From Enoplolaimus lenunculus (Eukaryota > Nematoda > Enoplea > Enoplida > Thoracostomopsidae): a stretch of 64,000 bases of DNA. The notes below the pieces were generated by a model that was given only the letters and a program-made list of their open reading frames with translations, did not search any database and had not been told where the DNA came from. The position numbers and the translations under genes are program-made. Shown piece after piece: positions 1 to 10,660 of this stretch. Each line of letters opens with the position of its first letter. Within the stretch, counting starts at the first letter, position 1. The stretch is from assembly GCA_030248215.1 (NCBI GenBank), contig JASANG010001213.1, forward strand, positions 1-64,000. The letters run 5' to 3'.

Positions 1-600
1 ATGCTTCAGATTTTCCCTACCAACCGAGAATAAAAATCTAGGCATTAGAATTTTCCACTTTTCCCGTTTTCCAACCAAAACCAATGCCCTACCCTTGAAT
101 TTTCCATTTTTCCACTTTTCCCGCTTTTCAACCAAAACCTTTGCTTCAGATATTTCTTACTAACCAAGAAAATATCTAGGCATTTCAATTTTCCACTTTT
201 CCCGTTTTCCAACCAAAACCTACGCTTCTGACTGTCCCTACCAACCCAGGGGAAAAATCTAGGCATTAGAATTTTACACTTTTCCCGTTTTCCAACCAAA
301 ACCTATGCTTCAGATTTTCCCTACCAACCCAGGGGAAAATCTAGGCATTCGAATTTTCCACTTTTCCCGTTTTCCAACCAAAACCCATGCTTCAGATTTC
401 CCTACCAACCCAGGGGAAAAATCTAGGTATTAGAATTTTACACATTTCCCGTTTTCCAACCAAAACCTATGCTTCAGATTTTCCCTACCAACCCAGGTGA
501 AAATCTAGGCATTAGAATTTTCCACTTTTCCCGTTTTCCAACCAAAACCTATGCTTCTGATTTCCCTACCAACCCAGAGTAAAATCTAGGCATTAAATTT
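1..600. repeat. Minisatellite, unit about 83 bp
   Basis: About seven tandem copies of a T/C-rich unit containing 'ATGCTTCAGATTTTCCCTAC', then 'AGGCATTAGAATTTTCC' and 'CCCGTTTTCCAACCAAAACC'. Unit starts fall near 2, 133, 221, 303, 387, 469 and 549, so the spacing is 82-88 bp after a longer first interval. The array runs off the left edge. The period is not a multiple of three, so the open frames across it are not evidence of coding. Confidence 0.9.
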
Positions 601-1007
601 TTTTAATTTTCCTACCAAATCAGCGGAAAATTTAGCCGTCATACAGGAGTGGCTGCGCTGCACTCCTGGTTATAAGTTTTCCACCGTGGAAAACTGGAAG
701 CCCTTGTGCTATACATTGGCCGATGTATGATACGAATCTATTTGGGAGCGGAGCGACAGCCAAATTTTGTGGGAACGCTCTCCACTGGCTGCGGTGTGGA
801 CTCCTTTGTAATTATATACTTGCTTTGGGAAACGGAATAATGGGGGAGCTATATATTTTTGCAGGAAATACGGAAAAAAGTGACAACAATGTTTTTTGTT
901 TAGATTTATTAGCGGTTGTACCCCCGCATTTTGAAGGACCCTAAGAAGAATGTGGGGCTGCCGCCCCCAACCCCCGCACTAAAGCGATCTTGCTAACAAA
1001 ACCAAAA

Positions 1008-1008
<1 letters not shown>

Positions 1009-1071
<63 letters not shown>
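1009..1071. repeat. (AAT)n microsatellite
   Basis: About 20 uninterrupted AAT/ATA units, followed by a short CAA run. It accounts for a poly-Ile open frame. Confidence 0.97.
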
Positions 1072-1073
<2 letters not shown>

Positions 1074-1199
1074 TCAACAACAACAACAAATTTTAATAAT
1101 CTTCACGTAGGCACAAACAGGAGTAGCAAATGCTGCTCTCCGGAACTATTGTTGTCCCGCGTGAAAACGGACGCCCCTGAAAGTAACAAGGGCCGTTCC

Positions 1200-1312
1200 C
1201 GCATTCCCACTGTCCCAGCTGTCATCGTTGTTCCAGTGCCCCCGCGCTATCCCAGCTGTAGCCGCTGTGCCAACTGTCCCAGTTGTCCCCGCTATCCCAG
1301 CTGTCCCAGCTA
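1200..1312. repeat. Degenerate short tandem repeat based on TCCCAGCTGT
   Basis: Imperfect 12-18 bp units of the type 'CTATCCCAGCTGT' and 'CCAACTGTCCC' recur through this stretch. Frames on both strands stay open because the repeat lacks stops, not because it codes. Confidence 0.7.
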
Positions 1313-2129
1313 ACCCGGTACGGCCTGCAGCGTAACATGGCCCTGTGCATGTATAGCAAATATGCCTGATTGCTGTTTGTTCTGTTTTGATGCGCATATT
1401 GTACGCGAACAGAAACTCGCTGAAACTTCAAATAAACAAAACCGTTCATCGGAGGCGACAAACTGCCCCTACGACAATTTTTTACAGCACATTTGCTCGC
1501 ATGAAAGTTAAAGGAAGTATAAAACTGATGTTGTGCCCTGTTTTTGGGCGATTATGCAGCCAGTTAAACAGCACCTTGCTACCCACTACGCCGAGAGTAC
1601 TCACGATTGACCATACCAAAGATCAGTTTTGATGCCAGCGAGGCGCACAAGACAAAATGTAGCTTGTTTGCAACAATTTTTGTTAGGTTATTATGCAAGT
1701 TAAGTTTAAAGTAGTCAGTACAACTCCTGTATATTAGTGAACACACTACTTTTGTCATTTTTAAAATATAACGGAAATACTATGAACAAAAACCTCTATT
1801 TTAATATTTATTGAACTTTTCGACTAAAAATGCAAAATGCCAGTAGGAACAAAAATTATTTCGCGTACACCAACTTATTTACATTGCTAGGTTGAGCGAA
1901 TTAAAAGGGTCCGAATATGTTAGCTATGTTCAAACTTTTGGCGTAGCTACAAAGTTACATTAGTAGTTGGCACGTTTTTGACGCAGGCAAAGCCGTGGGG
2001 TCATTTGCTAAAATATTCACGAGTCTGCGGTTTTCTCTATATGCCTTCGATTTTTTGTTACCGATAAAACATACGCGGTCTAGTCTACACGCGCCCAAAC
2101 CCCTATTCCAAGTTTTGCAAAGGTAAGAA

Positions 2130-2200
2130 CCATGCCGGGAATCAAATCTCGGCCCTCTTACACTCGAGTCAAGCATGCTAACACTACACGATGTGGTCAT
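2130..2200 (-). other. tRNA-like sequence, diverged copy 1
   Basis: Read on the minus strand this resembles a tRNA: D-arm-like 'AGTGTTAGCATGC', anticodon-arm-like 'GCTTGACTCGAGTGTAAG', and a B-box-like 'GATTTGATTCCC'. Stems are imperfect. It is a duplicate of the better-preserved copy near 2437-2511; similarity also covers about 30 bp upstream of the tRNA-like start. It is probably a decayed tRNA-derived repeat rather than a working tRNA gene. Confidence 0.45.
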
Positions 2201-2436
2201 TGCAACAACTTGTACCGGTATATGTGCAGGCATATGTATAGCAATTTTTTCACTTTACCCACGCTTACCGTGCACGTTCTATACCGACATCCCTCTTTTC
2301 CACAGGTGGCCGTACCGGCCCGCAAATCCAACTCCTCGAATCCTTGGGCTTGCTGTTTGCAGTGCCCGTCTTGGTGGGACATCCATGTTGAATCAATACG
2401 GTCAGCGCGACCCCTGTTGGAAGTTTAGCTCAAAGT

Positions 2437-2511
2437 TAAGGACCACGTCGGGAACCGAACCTGGGCCCTCTTGCACTCGAGTCAAGTATGCTACCACTAC
2501 GTTATGTGGTC
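2437..2511 (-). other. tRNA-like sequence, better-preserved copy 2
   Basis: On the minus strand the 5' acceptor strand GACCACA pairs with 3' CGTGGTC at six of seven positions. The D arm contains AGTGGTAGCAT. The anticodon arm CTTGA/GCAAG has one mismatch and a seven-base loop CTCGAGT (anticodon position CGA). The T arm carries the B box GGTTCGGTTCC, with two mismatches in its stem. A functional tRNA would have fewer mismatches, and a CGA serine tRNA should have a long variable arm, which is absent. It is best read as a tRNA-derived SINE or pseudo-tRNA. Confidence 0.5.
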
Positions 2512-2689
2512 GTTGCAACAACTTCTTGTACCGGTATATGTTGTGCACATGACTAGCAATTGCGTTGCCGTGCACATGGTGTTGACAAAACACCTTGCTA
2601 GCAGTGTTCTACCGGAATCTCTGTTCCGGCCGAAATTCCTGCAAATGTCAGTTTGCTGTTCCTGTATTCAAAGCAGCAGGTGCCGGAAT

Positions 2690-3360
2690 CTTTATATCCC
2701 AATTTCCCAAAATCCCGACCAAAAAACGCTGCGCCGAAAACCCCAATTTCCCGGATAAAATCCTAATTTCCTAAAATCCCGATTGCTCAAAATCTCGAGC
2801 GAAAACGCTGCGTCCAAAACAGTAATTTCCTGGGTAATATCAGAATTTTCCAAAATCCCAATTTCCCAGAATCCCAAGCGAAAAACGCTTTACCCAAAAT
2901 CGCAATTTTTCAGGTAATATCGGAATTTCCCAAAATAACAATTTCCCGCGTAATATACCAATTTACCAGAATCCCAAATTTCCCAATATCCCGATCGACA
3001 AACGCTGCGTCCAGAATCCCAATTTCCATCGTAGATTCCCAAATCCCAATTTCCCAAATCTCGAGCGAAAAAGACTGCGCTCAAAATCCCAATTTCTCAG
3101 GTAATATCCGAATTTTCCAAAATTCCAATTTCCCGGATATTAATATCCCAATTTCCCAAAATCTCAGTTACCCAAAATCCCGAGCAAAAAAGGCAGTGTC
3201 CAAAAACCCAATTTCGCGGGTATAATATCCCAATTGCCCAAAATCATGAGCGCAAAAGGCTGCGCCCAAAATTTCGAATTACCCAAAATCCCAGTTTTCC
3301 AAAATCCCAATTTCCCGGGTAATATTCCTGTTTCCCAAAATCCCAATTTCCCTGTTCAGT
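2690..3360. repeat. Minisatellite rich in CCC runs
   Basis: Degenerate tandem units of the type 'CCCAATTTCCCAAAATCCC' followed by 'GAGCGAAAAACGCTGCGCCC' and a 'GGTAATAT' joint. The 'AACGCTGCG' element recurs near 2726, 2803, 2882, 3001, 3068, 3188 and 3254, so spacings are about 66-79 bp or near 120. Cytosine runs lie on the plus strand and G runs on the minus strand. Open frames here are repeat translations. Confidence 0.9.
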
Positions 3361-5571
3361 ACATCAACCTTGGACCTTATACTTTTGCTGGTACGGCCGG
3401 GACACAGCTTTCGAGCTATGTTTTTACTGGGCCAATCGGGCAGAGCTGTCCGGCAGTCCCATCAAAAATAAACTTAACATTATGTGCCGGCAAAATATAT
3501 GTTACATACCTATTCCAATATTTTGCTTAAATGTTTATAGATGTGTATTTCTAGTGCATTAATTTATTAACTAATTGCAAAATAAAAACATTCTGCAAAC
3601 ACCAAAATCTTTCATCATTCGTTTGTACAGGTTGTATTATGTAAAGTATCAATTTTTTTATTAGTATCGGCACATAACAAAATTTAGTTTTTCTTGGTAA
3701 CCCAAAACGTGCTATTTTTATCCCGTAAATGTTGGTTGAATTGATTACACGTCAACACAGAAAAATGACGAATTTACTCAGCCTAAAAAAATTACAAAAC
3801 AGTTACGTTTGTTCTTCAAATCGTGATTGCAGTTGTACAATCGCAGGCCTGCCTAAGGCTTTTACAGAAAATTGACCTACAGCTTCTGCTCCGGGAAAAT
3901 TTTAACCGTAGGTTCAGGCAATTTGGGTATATGCTTCAAAAGAAATTTGCGAATGTAAAATCGAGACGCGACTTGGCATATGTATATAAGTAGCTTTTGC
4001 TTCTTGAAAGGTAATAAATTTAGTATCTGACGGCGCGTATTTGATGCAAATTTTTCACTGGGTTTATTTTAAGAATTTAAAAATACGAAGTCATTATTCC
4101 GATAAATATCAAGCTAAACAGAAATTTTGTTACTTTCGACATGTTTTAAGAAATCAAGATTCTAAATCATCATGGAATTATGCAGGAATATGGTTCAATA
4201 TTTTAACTCAGGTTTTAATACAGAATTTATTTTCGTGAGATCTAGCTACTTTAATGTTGAAACATTGCAAATTATTCCAAAAAATTATTTACGCAATACA
4301 ATGTGTGTCTGTGCGTGTATATATCTTGATAAACTGTTGCAAAAAACGTTAAATTAGTTCAAAACATAAGTTTGCCGGCATAAACAATTATGGAGAAAAA
4401 AGAGGCTCATGCCACTATTAGGGGTGTCCCTGTTTCGTGGACTGTGTTCATAGACTTTAGACAATATCATTTTGGGTTAGACTTAGTGCAAGACTGCCCA
4501 TATATGCAGGACCGTAGCCAGCTCGGCAAGCTGGGGAGGGTTTCAAAATCATTTAGGAGAGGCATTCAGGAAATTCAATGTCTTTACAACTATGACAAAA
4601 CTTCCAAAAAGGCTAACATTTTAAGCGGCAGAGTTCCTCTGGCTACAAGCCCACGAATATGCTTTAAGCTACTGTTGTTTACCCCAAAAGGTATAACACT
4701 AGCCGCATGAAACATACAAGATACAAACTGAAGTTTACAAGACACAAATTACCAAATAAGACAGAAAACAGCATTCCCAAATATATACACAATCAATCAT
4801 AACTAAAAGAATAAACAGTAAAGACGGATATACTATATATGTTTCCTCTGGATTTACCTTTAAGAAGCGATCAAAGTGCTGTGTATTTAAAAAACCAAAT
4901 CAATTTTAGACCATGCCGTATTCCACTTTTACACTAAGAAGTTATTCTAGGAAAATTAACGTTCTGTGAAATAGATATATTGGTCTGAAATACGAAGCGG
5001 CGTTTTGAAGACTTAATTGATATACAGGGGCAACCATTGAAAAAATGAATAAATTTTTTGGTTTCTTTCTTTAGGATATAATTGGCAAACCGTCAACGAT
5101 GACTCAATATACTGATTTAGTGTCTACTTAATAATATTTCGGTTTCGATGGCAATTGTCTAGCAATTTGTGTGCTTAATTGGACAGCAATGCATAACAAT
5201 TTAATAATACTTCACTGTACATTACAATTAGTTGATTAATCAATTCAGCTCGCGAGTTGGCGACTTCTGAATGAATATCAGTGAACATTAACTCACACTT
5301 TGAGTGGAGATGATTCTCACTGTGAGTTGAGTTGAGTTTATCAATTAAGTCAGAATGAAATGAATCACCTCAAAATGCTGAGTTCTGATAGTCCTAACTC
5401 AGACTGAGCGATTCAACTCATTCTGAGTTAAAATCTAACTCACTGAAATTTACAATGTTTTGATTTGTGTATGTTTGAAAATTTTGAGAGCGTGTATGCA
5501 TATCAACAATGTCGCTATCCTAATATACAACTTTCAATTAAAAATGAAGAATAAAAAGAAAAGTTTGAAAG
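3361..5571. other. AT-rich spacer without a supported gene
   Basis: No coding signal stands out. At 4500-4555 there is 'GGACCGTAGCCAGCTCGGCA', a fragment of the GGCCCGTAGCC MITE family. An open frame at 4390-4710 runs through it and is not convincing. At 5260-5460 ACTCA/TGAGT pentamers are unusually dense and partly palindromic, possibly a decayed MITE. Confidence 0.5.
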
Positions 5572-5673
5572 CGGGCCCGTGGCTAAGAGACGGTGGGAGG
5601 TGAGGTGGCTCAACTCCCCTGGGAAAGTTTTGGTCTCCTTAGAAAATTCGCAACCTTAGCTGGCTACGGGCTT
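5572..5673. mobile_element. MITE, GGCCCGTAGCCAGC family
   Basis: Inverted ends 'GGGCCCGTGGCTAAG' and 'AGCTGGCTACGGGC' flank about 75 bp of mixed sequence. A second copy is at 61926-62101 and a fragment near 4500. No transposase is present. Confidence 0.6.
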
Positions 5674-5825
5674 GCCTGTAAACACAGATTCAAATCAACA
5701 AAATACAACACAAGGTAAAAATTTTTGGACACAATAATATCGACTAAAATTATACATGTTGACAACAATATGCAGTACTATTGAATAAACTTCAGTCAGT
5801 CCATCTGACAATGAATCAAAATCTA

Positions 5826-5982
5826 GGGTTGTGCTATACTCGCATCGCCGCTGGACGTCGCCGCGAGGCACGATAAAATCTGTTTATTAAAAATTATCGC
5901 ACGCCATTAGAATTTCACCTTTTTTGTAAGCAACGTATAGCGACACGCGGCAGCGTCCGGCGCAGTAAAGGATAGCGCAACC
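5826..5982. mobile_element. MITE, GGTTGCGCTATAC family, short copy
   Basis: Starts 'GGGTTGTGCTATACTCG' and ends 'GGATAGCGCAACC', an imperfect inverted pair. The interior has the CG-rich 'GACGTCGC' and 'CAGCGTCCGGCG' typical of this family. Related copies are at 8731-9129, 18704-18770 and about 59504-59560. Confidence 0.7.
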
Positions 5983-6462
5983 ATAATAGTTTGTTGCCTT
6001 TCGATCCAGGATTAGATCCAATTATACGCTGTTGTTGCCGTTCGATCTTGATGTGACCAGAACTGCGACTCACAGTCTACAGAATCTGAAATATAAAAAA
6101 GTTTATAAGTAAATTGTTTTTGGAATAATGTGTCTAATATGTCATAATCTTTATTGCATGTGCGATCTCTTGCATCGAGAACACTGAACTGCAATTTGAA
6201 CATGAATACTTAATGCGTTGAAATCATCACAAGCGTCTACTGGCTTATGAGCGTATTCAGTGTATTAATGGGTGTAGTGTAAATTGTCAATTATTTTTTG
6301 AGATAACAAGCTGCATTAATTTCAACTTTAGTTTTCAAGCATTAAACTCTTATAGTCGAGTGGTGGTAATAAAACAAGCCTTGCATCCGAAAGAGAGTCC
6401 GAAGTTCCACTAAAAGCTAAAAATTAGGTCACATATAGAATACAATAATATCCATACTGTAA

Positions 6463-6846
6463 TGACCCGAATAAGAGGGGGACTGATATTTATTTGGCCT
6501 CTCCAGAGGGTACCCGCCTAGTTATTCGGTTACGGACTGCTATTTATTTTTAACCCACGCTCCGCCGCCCTTCGTCACTGATATATATCCGGTACTGCAA
6601 TTATATATCCGTTAAATTAAACGTTTATTTCTCTTGTGTCAATAGCTTGAGCGATAATACAAGGTTATACTTAGGAATGTACTTTCAAAATTTAAGTACG
6701 CTTTAAAGTTTCGAACTCAAATTATTTGGTCCTGGAGTCATTTATGCGCTACAATTAGGGTTAATTGACATTTATGGACTCTAATTAAGGTTTAGGGACT
6801 CCTATTGATTCGAACTCAAAATGGGGACCCCCTCTTATTCGGGTCA
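6463..6846. mobile_element. MITE, TGACCCGAATAAGAGG family, copy 1
   Basis: Inverted ends 'TGACCCGAATAAGAGGGGG' and 'CCCCCTCTTATTCGGGTCA' are almost perfect. Sub-terminal text 'TTATTTGGCC', 'TTATTCGGTTACGGACTG' and 'GGACTCTAATTA' recurs in the copy at 57219-57628, which lies in the opposite orientation. About 384 bp, with no coding capacity. Confidence 0.85.
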
Positions 6847-7085
6847 ATAGAGTATGCAGGAAAGAATCACAATTTTTCTTGACCGTTGTTAGAATCTTAT
6901 AGTTCATCCTGCCGCAGTGAATAATAATTTATTGCAACCATGTCAACGTACCGTAATAAGTAAGCATAGTGACTTTGTCTACGGCCAAATGTTTTCGACG
7001 TCCAACAGTCGGGCCAAGCAGAAAGTACCATCCTTCGAGTGCCTGTAAACAAATATTGAAAATGTTTTATTTTGCTGCTCAATTA

Positions 7086-7191
7086 GAAAAAATGGTGAGT
7101 CAAATTGACTCTCTCCGAAATAGGCTTTTCGGGATTACACAAACTGAGTCAAATTCGACTCCACCAGATTCAAATTCGACTCACTGTTGTA
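7086..7191. mobile_element. MITE, CACTGCAAAAAATGGTGAGTC family, half copy
   Basis: Only the left arm is present: 'AAAAAATGGTGAGTCAAATT', 'CTCTCCGAAATAGGC', 'TTTTCGGGATTACACAAACT', ending in TTCGACTCACTG. The inverted right arm is missing. Same family as 9553-9769. Confidence 0.75.
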
Positions 7192-8730
7192 ATTTGAGTT
7201 CTATCACACATGGCGCAGGACCGGACCCAAAATTTACGTGTAGCCGAAAGTAACCACTTTTTTCTAATGTAGAAATTTTTAAGACGTGTTTAGAGTTTAG
7301 AAAATGTTTTGATATTTTAAGATTAATAAATTATATTGCTTCACCAAAGTTTGAGCATGACAAATCTAATGGGAAACGTATGATTCCTGGATCACCCAAA
7401 GCATGACTGCCGCACGGGGCACTCTGAGTTATTGCACCCCTCAAAATACAACCAGTGTCCATGTCAGGTAACTAAATGACGATAATTTTTACCTTCCTGT
7501 GTTTGATAAACGATCGTACTGAGAACGCCATACACCCAATTAAAAAGCTTCGCCTAAAATAAAACCAGTACAAAGTATTATTTATCTATAAAATTAGGCA
7601 CTAAATAACTGCAAAACGCAGTGTTTATATATTCTGGCAGCTTTGCGGACATAAAAAAAACCTAAAGGAATAAGAAAATATAGTTGTTACAGAAATAGCA
7701 AACTTGTTTTTTATAAAGGCAAAATGATTGCTTGCCATTTGTACTCTAAAACGGTTTTAGCCATTTATTAATAAAATGAAACATTGAGTTAAATGAAAGG
7801 AACGGTTTCGGTCTTCGTCCGGCCGTATTAGTGGTCCTATTGCAACATGTAAACCTACTCGGCGTCAATATCACGATGCCATACTGACATAAGCAATTTT
7901 TTGCGATAATCTTCCGGTAAGATTTCCCTGTAAAAACAAAATACAAATACAGCATAGCGCACACCAAAGCATAATTTTTATATGCCTATCATGCACTGGC
8001 CATGTTCGTTATAGCATTTTTTACGTCAAAAATATATAATACAGTCATATACCCTGGGACCGGCCTGGAACGTATTTGTTTGTCCGATGTTACCTTTTTT
8101 ACTTAATGGCTTGTTTTCAAAATTACTGAGAGAACATTTTGTAACGTAAACCCAAGCTACTATCAATGCACAGTAAAATTTGACAACTGTATTGTACACA
8201 GAAAAACGAATAATAGTTGGTAACCGCGGGTCGTGGGTAAAGTAATTTTGTACGGGTATGCCCGCGAGTAAAAAATTATGCGGGTACAACAAACCTTCAG
8301 TCACTTATACCTACTGTTGTACTAACTCAGCCTTGGCTTTTGAATGAAACGTACATTGTAAAATCTTGATTAAATACAGGCGTATTCGAAGATACAATGT
8401 CAGATTTCAGTTGAGTTCGTGTGTTTTCATCAGGAATCAAAGAAATCTGTATCAAAAAAGTAAAAGTCAACCGAAGCGTTTAAACAGTAACTCCAGAATG
8501 ATAAATTTGCCTCATACAATTTGCCAAACGGTTCAATTAATTCAGTAGCTTATTAAATATGTTTAGCCTAAGAAACGAAACCTGTTGGTTGAACATGTAA
8601 AAGTTGAATGCTTGATTGTGAGTGGCGAAATTTTTTAAACATTCTTAAAGTTAAAAACGGTATCACAAGGCGAAAGCGAATGTTGCTGAACCAGCGAGTG
8701 TAAAACAGGTGTTGTTGAACCATCGAATGT
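7192..8730. other. AT-rich spacer, nothing identified
   Basis: No gene, RNA or clear repeat recognised. Short open frames at 7746-7967 and 8026-8304 (minus) and 8366-8548 (plus) have no domain features and no convincing splice context. Confidence 0.5.
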
Positions 8731-9129
8731 AAGGGTTGCGCTATACTTGTCGGGCGATGCCGCCCATTACCGTCTGGCGCCGTCCGTCACCGTCCGATAC
8801 AATTCGGTATCGTACGTGCGTAATTCGCGTACAATACTGCACGGTGACGTATGGTGATGAACAGCGCCGTACTGGTGACGCATGGCGTCATACGGGTGAC
8901 GCACGGTGACAGACGGGAGCAGGCGGTGACGGATGGCGCCGTACGGGTGACGCATGGCGTCATACGGGTGACGCACGGTGACAGACGGGAGCAGGCGGTG
9001 ACGGATGGCGCCGGACGGGTGACGCATGGCGTCATACGGGTGACGCACGGTGACGGACGGGGCCAGACGGTGACGGATGTCGCCGGACGGTGGCGGACGG
9101 CGCCGTACGACAAGTATAGCCCAATCCTT
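8731..9129. mobile_element. MITE, GGTTGCGCTATAC family, expanded copy
   Basis: Ends are 'AAGGGTTGCGCTATACTTGT' and 'CAAGTATAGCCCAATCCTT', an inverted pair. The interior is much more GC-rich than its flanks and holds a 72-bp minisatellite at 8881-9060. The small relative at 5826-5982 lacks the array, so it probably expanded inside the element. Confidence 0.8.
8881..9060. repeat. 72-bp minisatellite inside a MITE
   Basis: 'CATGGCGTCATACGGGTGAC' recurs at 8881, 8953 and 9025, exactly 72 bp apart; units carry 'GCACGGTGACAGACGGGAGC' and are nearly identical. Because 72 is divisible by three, several frames stay open on both strands with a 24-residue period. These are repeat translations. Confidence 0.95.
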
Positions 9130-9552
9130 AAAGTTAAGTTTTTTTGTGCATTGTGCGATTCCAGGCCTCCAGCTGTTATACAGGCTTTTAATATTCGCAT
9201 CTGCCCCATCCTGTCAAGTTTGTAAAACTGTTACTAACTAATGATAAGTGCTAGATACATTTTTGAGAATGTGACGTATTAGCTTTTTAACACTAAACCA
9301 AGAGTCGCCCCTTAAAATATAAACACAAGCTTACCCGGACGTAACAGTTACAAATCGACTCTGTGAAATTTCGTGTGTGGAGTTGTTTCGCTTCACCAAC
9401 TGAAACAATACGAAATATTCTGTTAAATATTTTAATAAAGCTGTCAGGGTCGCCAGAATTCGAGGGACAAATTGGACATTTTCCACAGGTTCCCTCGAAC
9501 CGGTGGCGCGAGGTGGGATAGACATAAATGAATATTAAACATTGATCAAAAT

Positions 9553-9769
9553 TTTATACACTGCAAAAAATGGTGAGTCAAATTGACTCTCTCCGAAATA
9601 GGCTTTTCGGGACTACACAGACTCCAATTCGACTCCGCCAGAACAAACGTGCGCCTAAGTGAATTGAATTTGACTGTGGCGGAGTCGAATTTTGACTTAA
9701 TTTGTGCACTCCCGAAAAGCCTATTTAGCAGAGAGTCAATTTGATTCACCATTTTTTGCAGTGTATAAA
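9553..9769. mobile_element. MITE, CACTGCAAAAAATGGTGAGTC family, full palindromic copy
   Basis: A long palindrome: 'TATACACTGCAAAAAATGG', 'GTGAGTCAAATTGACTCTCT' and 'CGAAATAGGC' on the left, with the reverse complement at the right ending 'CCATTTTTTGCAGTGTATA'. If the end is CACTG, both sides are flanked by TA, which fits a TA target site (Tc1/mariner-like). The interior is rich in GACTC. No transposase. Confidence 0.88.
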
Positions 9770-10660
9770 ACTTGAAACACACTTATTATTGGTCGGAACT
9801 CAAGCTGTAAGCAAAAGGTGTTTTACTTCGCCTGCATGCGTCATTGCACCTCGGTCCGAAATTTTGTGGCAGTTATAGAATTCTGTTTGTAAAATTTTAT
9901 TTACCTTCAAAAACATCTTTTTATTTGCGTGCACATTCTTTGCTGCTTATAGCTACCGATTAAAACATTTTACTTACTTGTTACGGTAAGTAGATGGGCT
10001 GACAAAGCGATTGAAATGTAGAGTTCACCTGAAATTAAGGTCGAGAAAAAAAGCATAAAAATTGTTTTCGACTGGTTTCGCCTAAACAGTATTTCTGCAA
10101 ATTAGAATAAAACACTTTATAACGCTAGATTTAGATGGTTCACACGCGTAATCAGAATTTCATTTTCGGACGATCTGATATCAATTAGAATTTATTTGAC
10201 TGCGATCGCATTGTAAGCTATATAGTTTCTTGATTTCAATAAAGCAGTAAGTTGATGGTTAATTCTGTGAAAATATAGCTTATTCTTTACTATTTCTGCT
10301 AAAATTTCGTCGTGCATATAACCTGTTGTATGCTTTCTTCAATGCAACCCCGGACTTTTATGTACTAAAGCCTTGGATCAATTACAGTTTAAGTTTAAGT
10401 GATTTGAGACAAAACTTTAATGATTGATAGAAAAATTTAAATTCTAGCTACACCCAGCTAAATATTTTTTTAAATTTCAGGTTTTGTTCATAAAAAAATT
10501 AATGGCGTGTTGAGATACGCAGACCGACGCAGACAAGCACCAAAAACGAACTAAAATGTTGCTTTTTAAAATAGAATTGACGACTGCTTCAGGGCAGGTT
10601 CAGTAAAACAGGATTTCCACAAAATGAATTTTTGAATGATACGGCTATTAACCTCCTGCT
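9770..10660. other. Spacer downstream of the minus-strand gene at 10661-12985
   Basis: AT-rich. It should contain the 3' untranslated region of the neighbouring gene, but I found no AATAAA close to its stop. No other feature recognised. Confidence 0.45.

Larger units (their letters stand above)
601..2090. other. Non-coding spacer with simple repeats
   Basis: No supported gene. It holds a patch 'GTGGGGCTGCCGCCCCCAAC' near 951 that recalls text near 63410, an (AAT)n microsatellite and a short degenerate 'CCCAGCTGT' array, both listed separately. Short open frames here are translations of those repeats. Confidence 0.6.

Noticed and set aside
990-1313. A poly-Ile protein frame
   Set aside because: It is the (AAT)n microsatellite followed by the CCCAGCTGT repeat.
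4390-4710. A 106-codon plus-strand frame
   Set aside because: It runs through a MITE fragment near 4500 and shows no domain or splice context.
8767-9225. Open frames of 93-140 codons on both strands
   Set aside because: They are translations of the 72-bp minisatellite; the 24-residue periodicity and presence on both strands show no coding selection.
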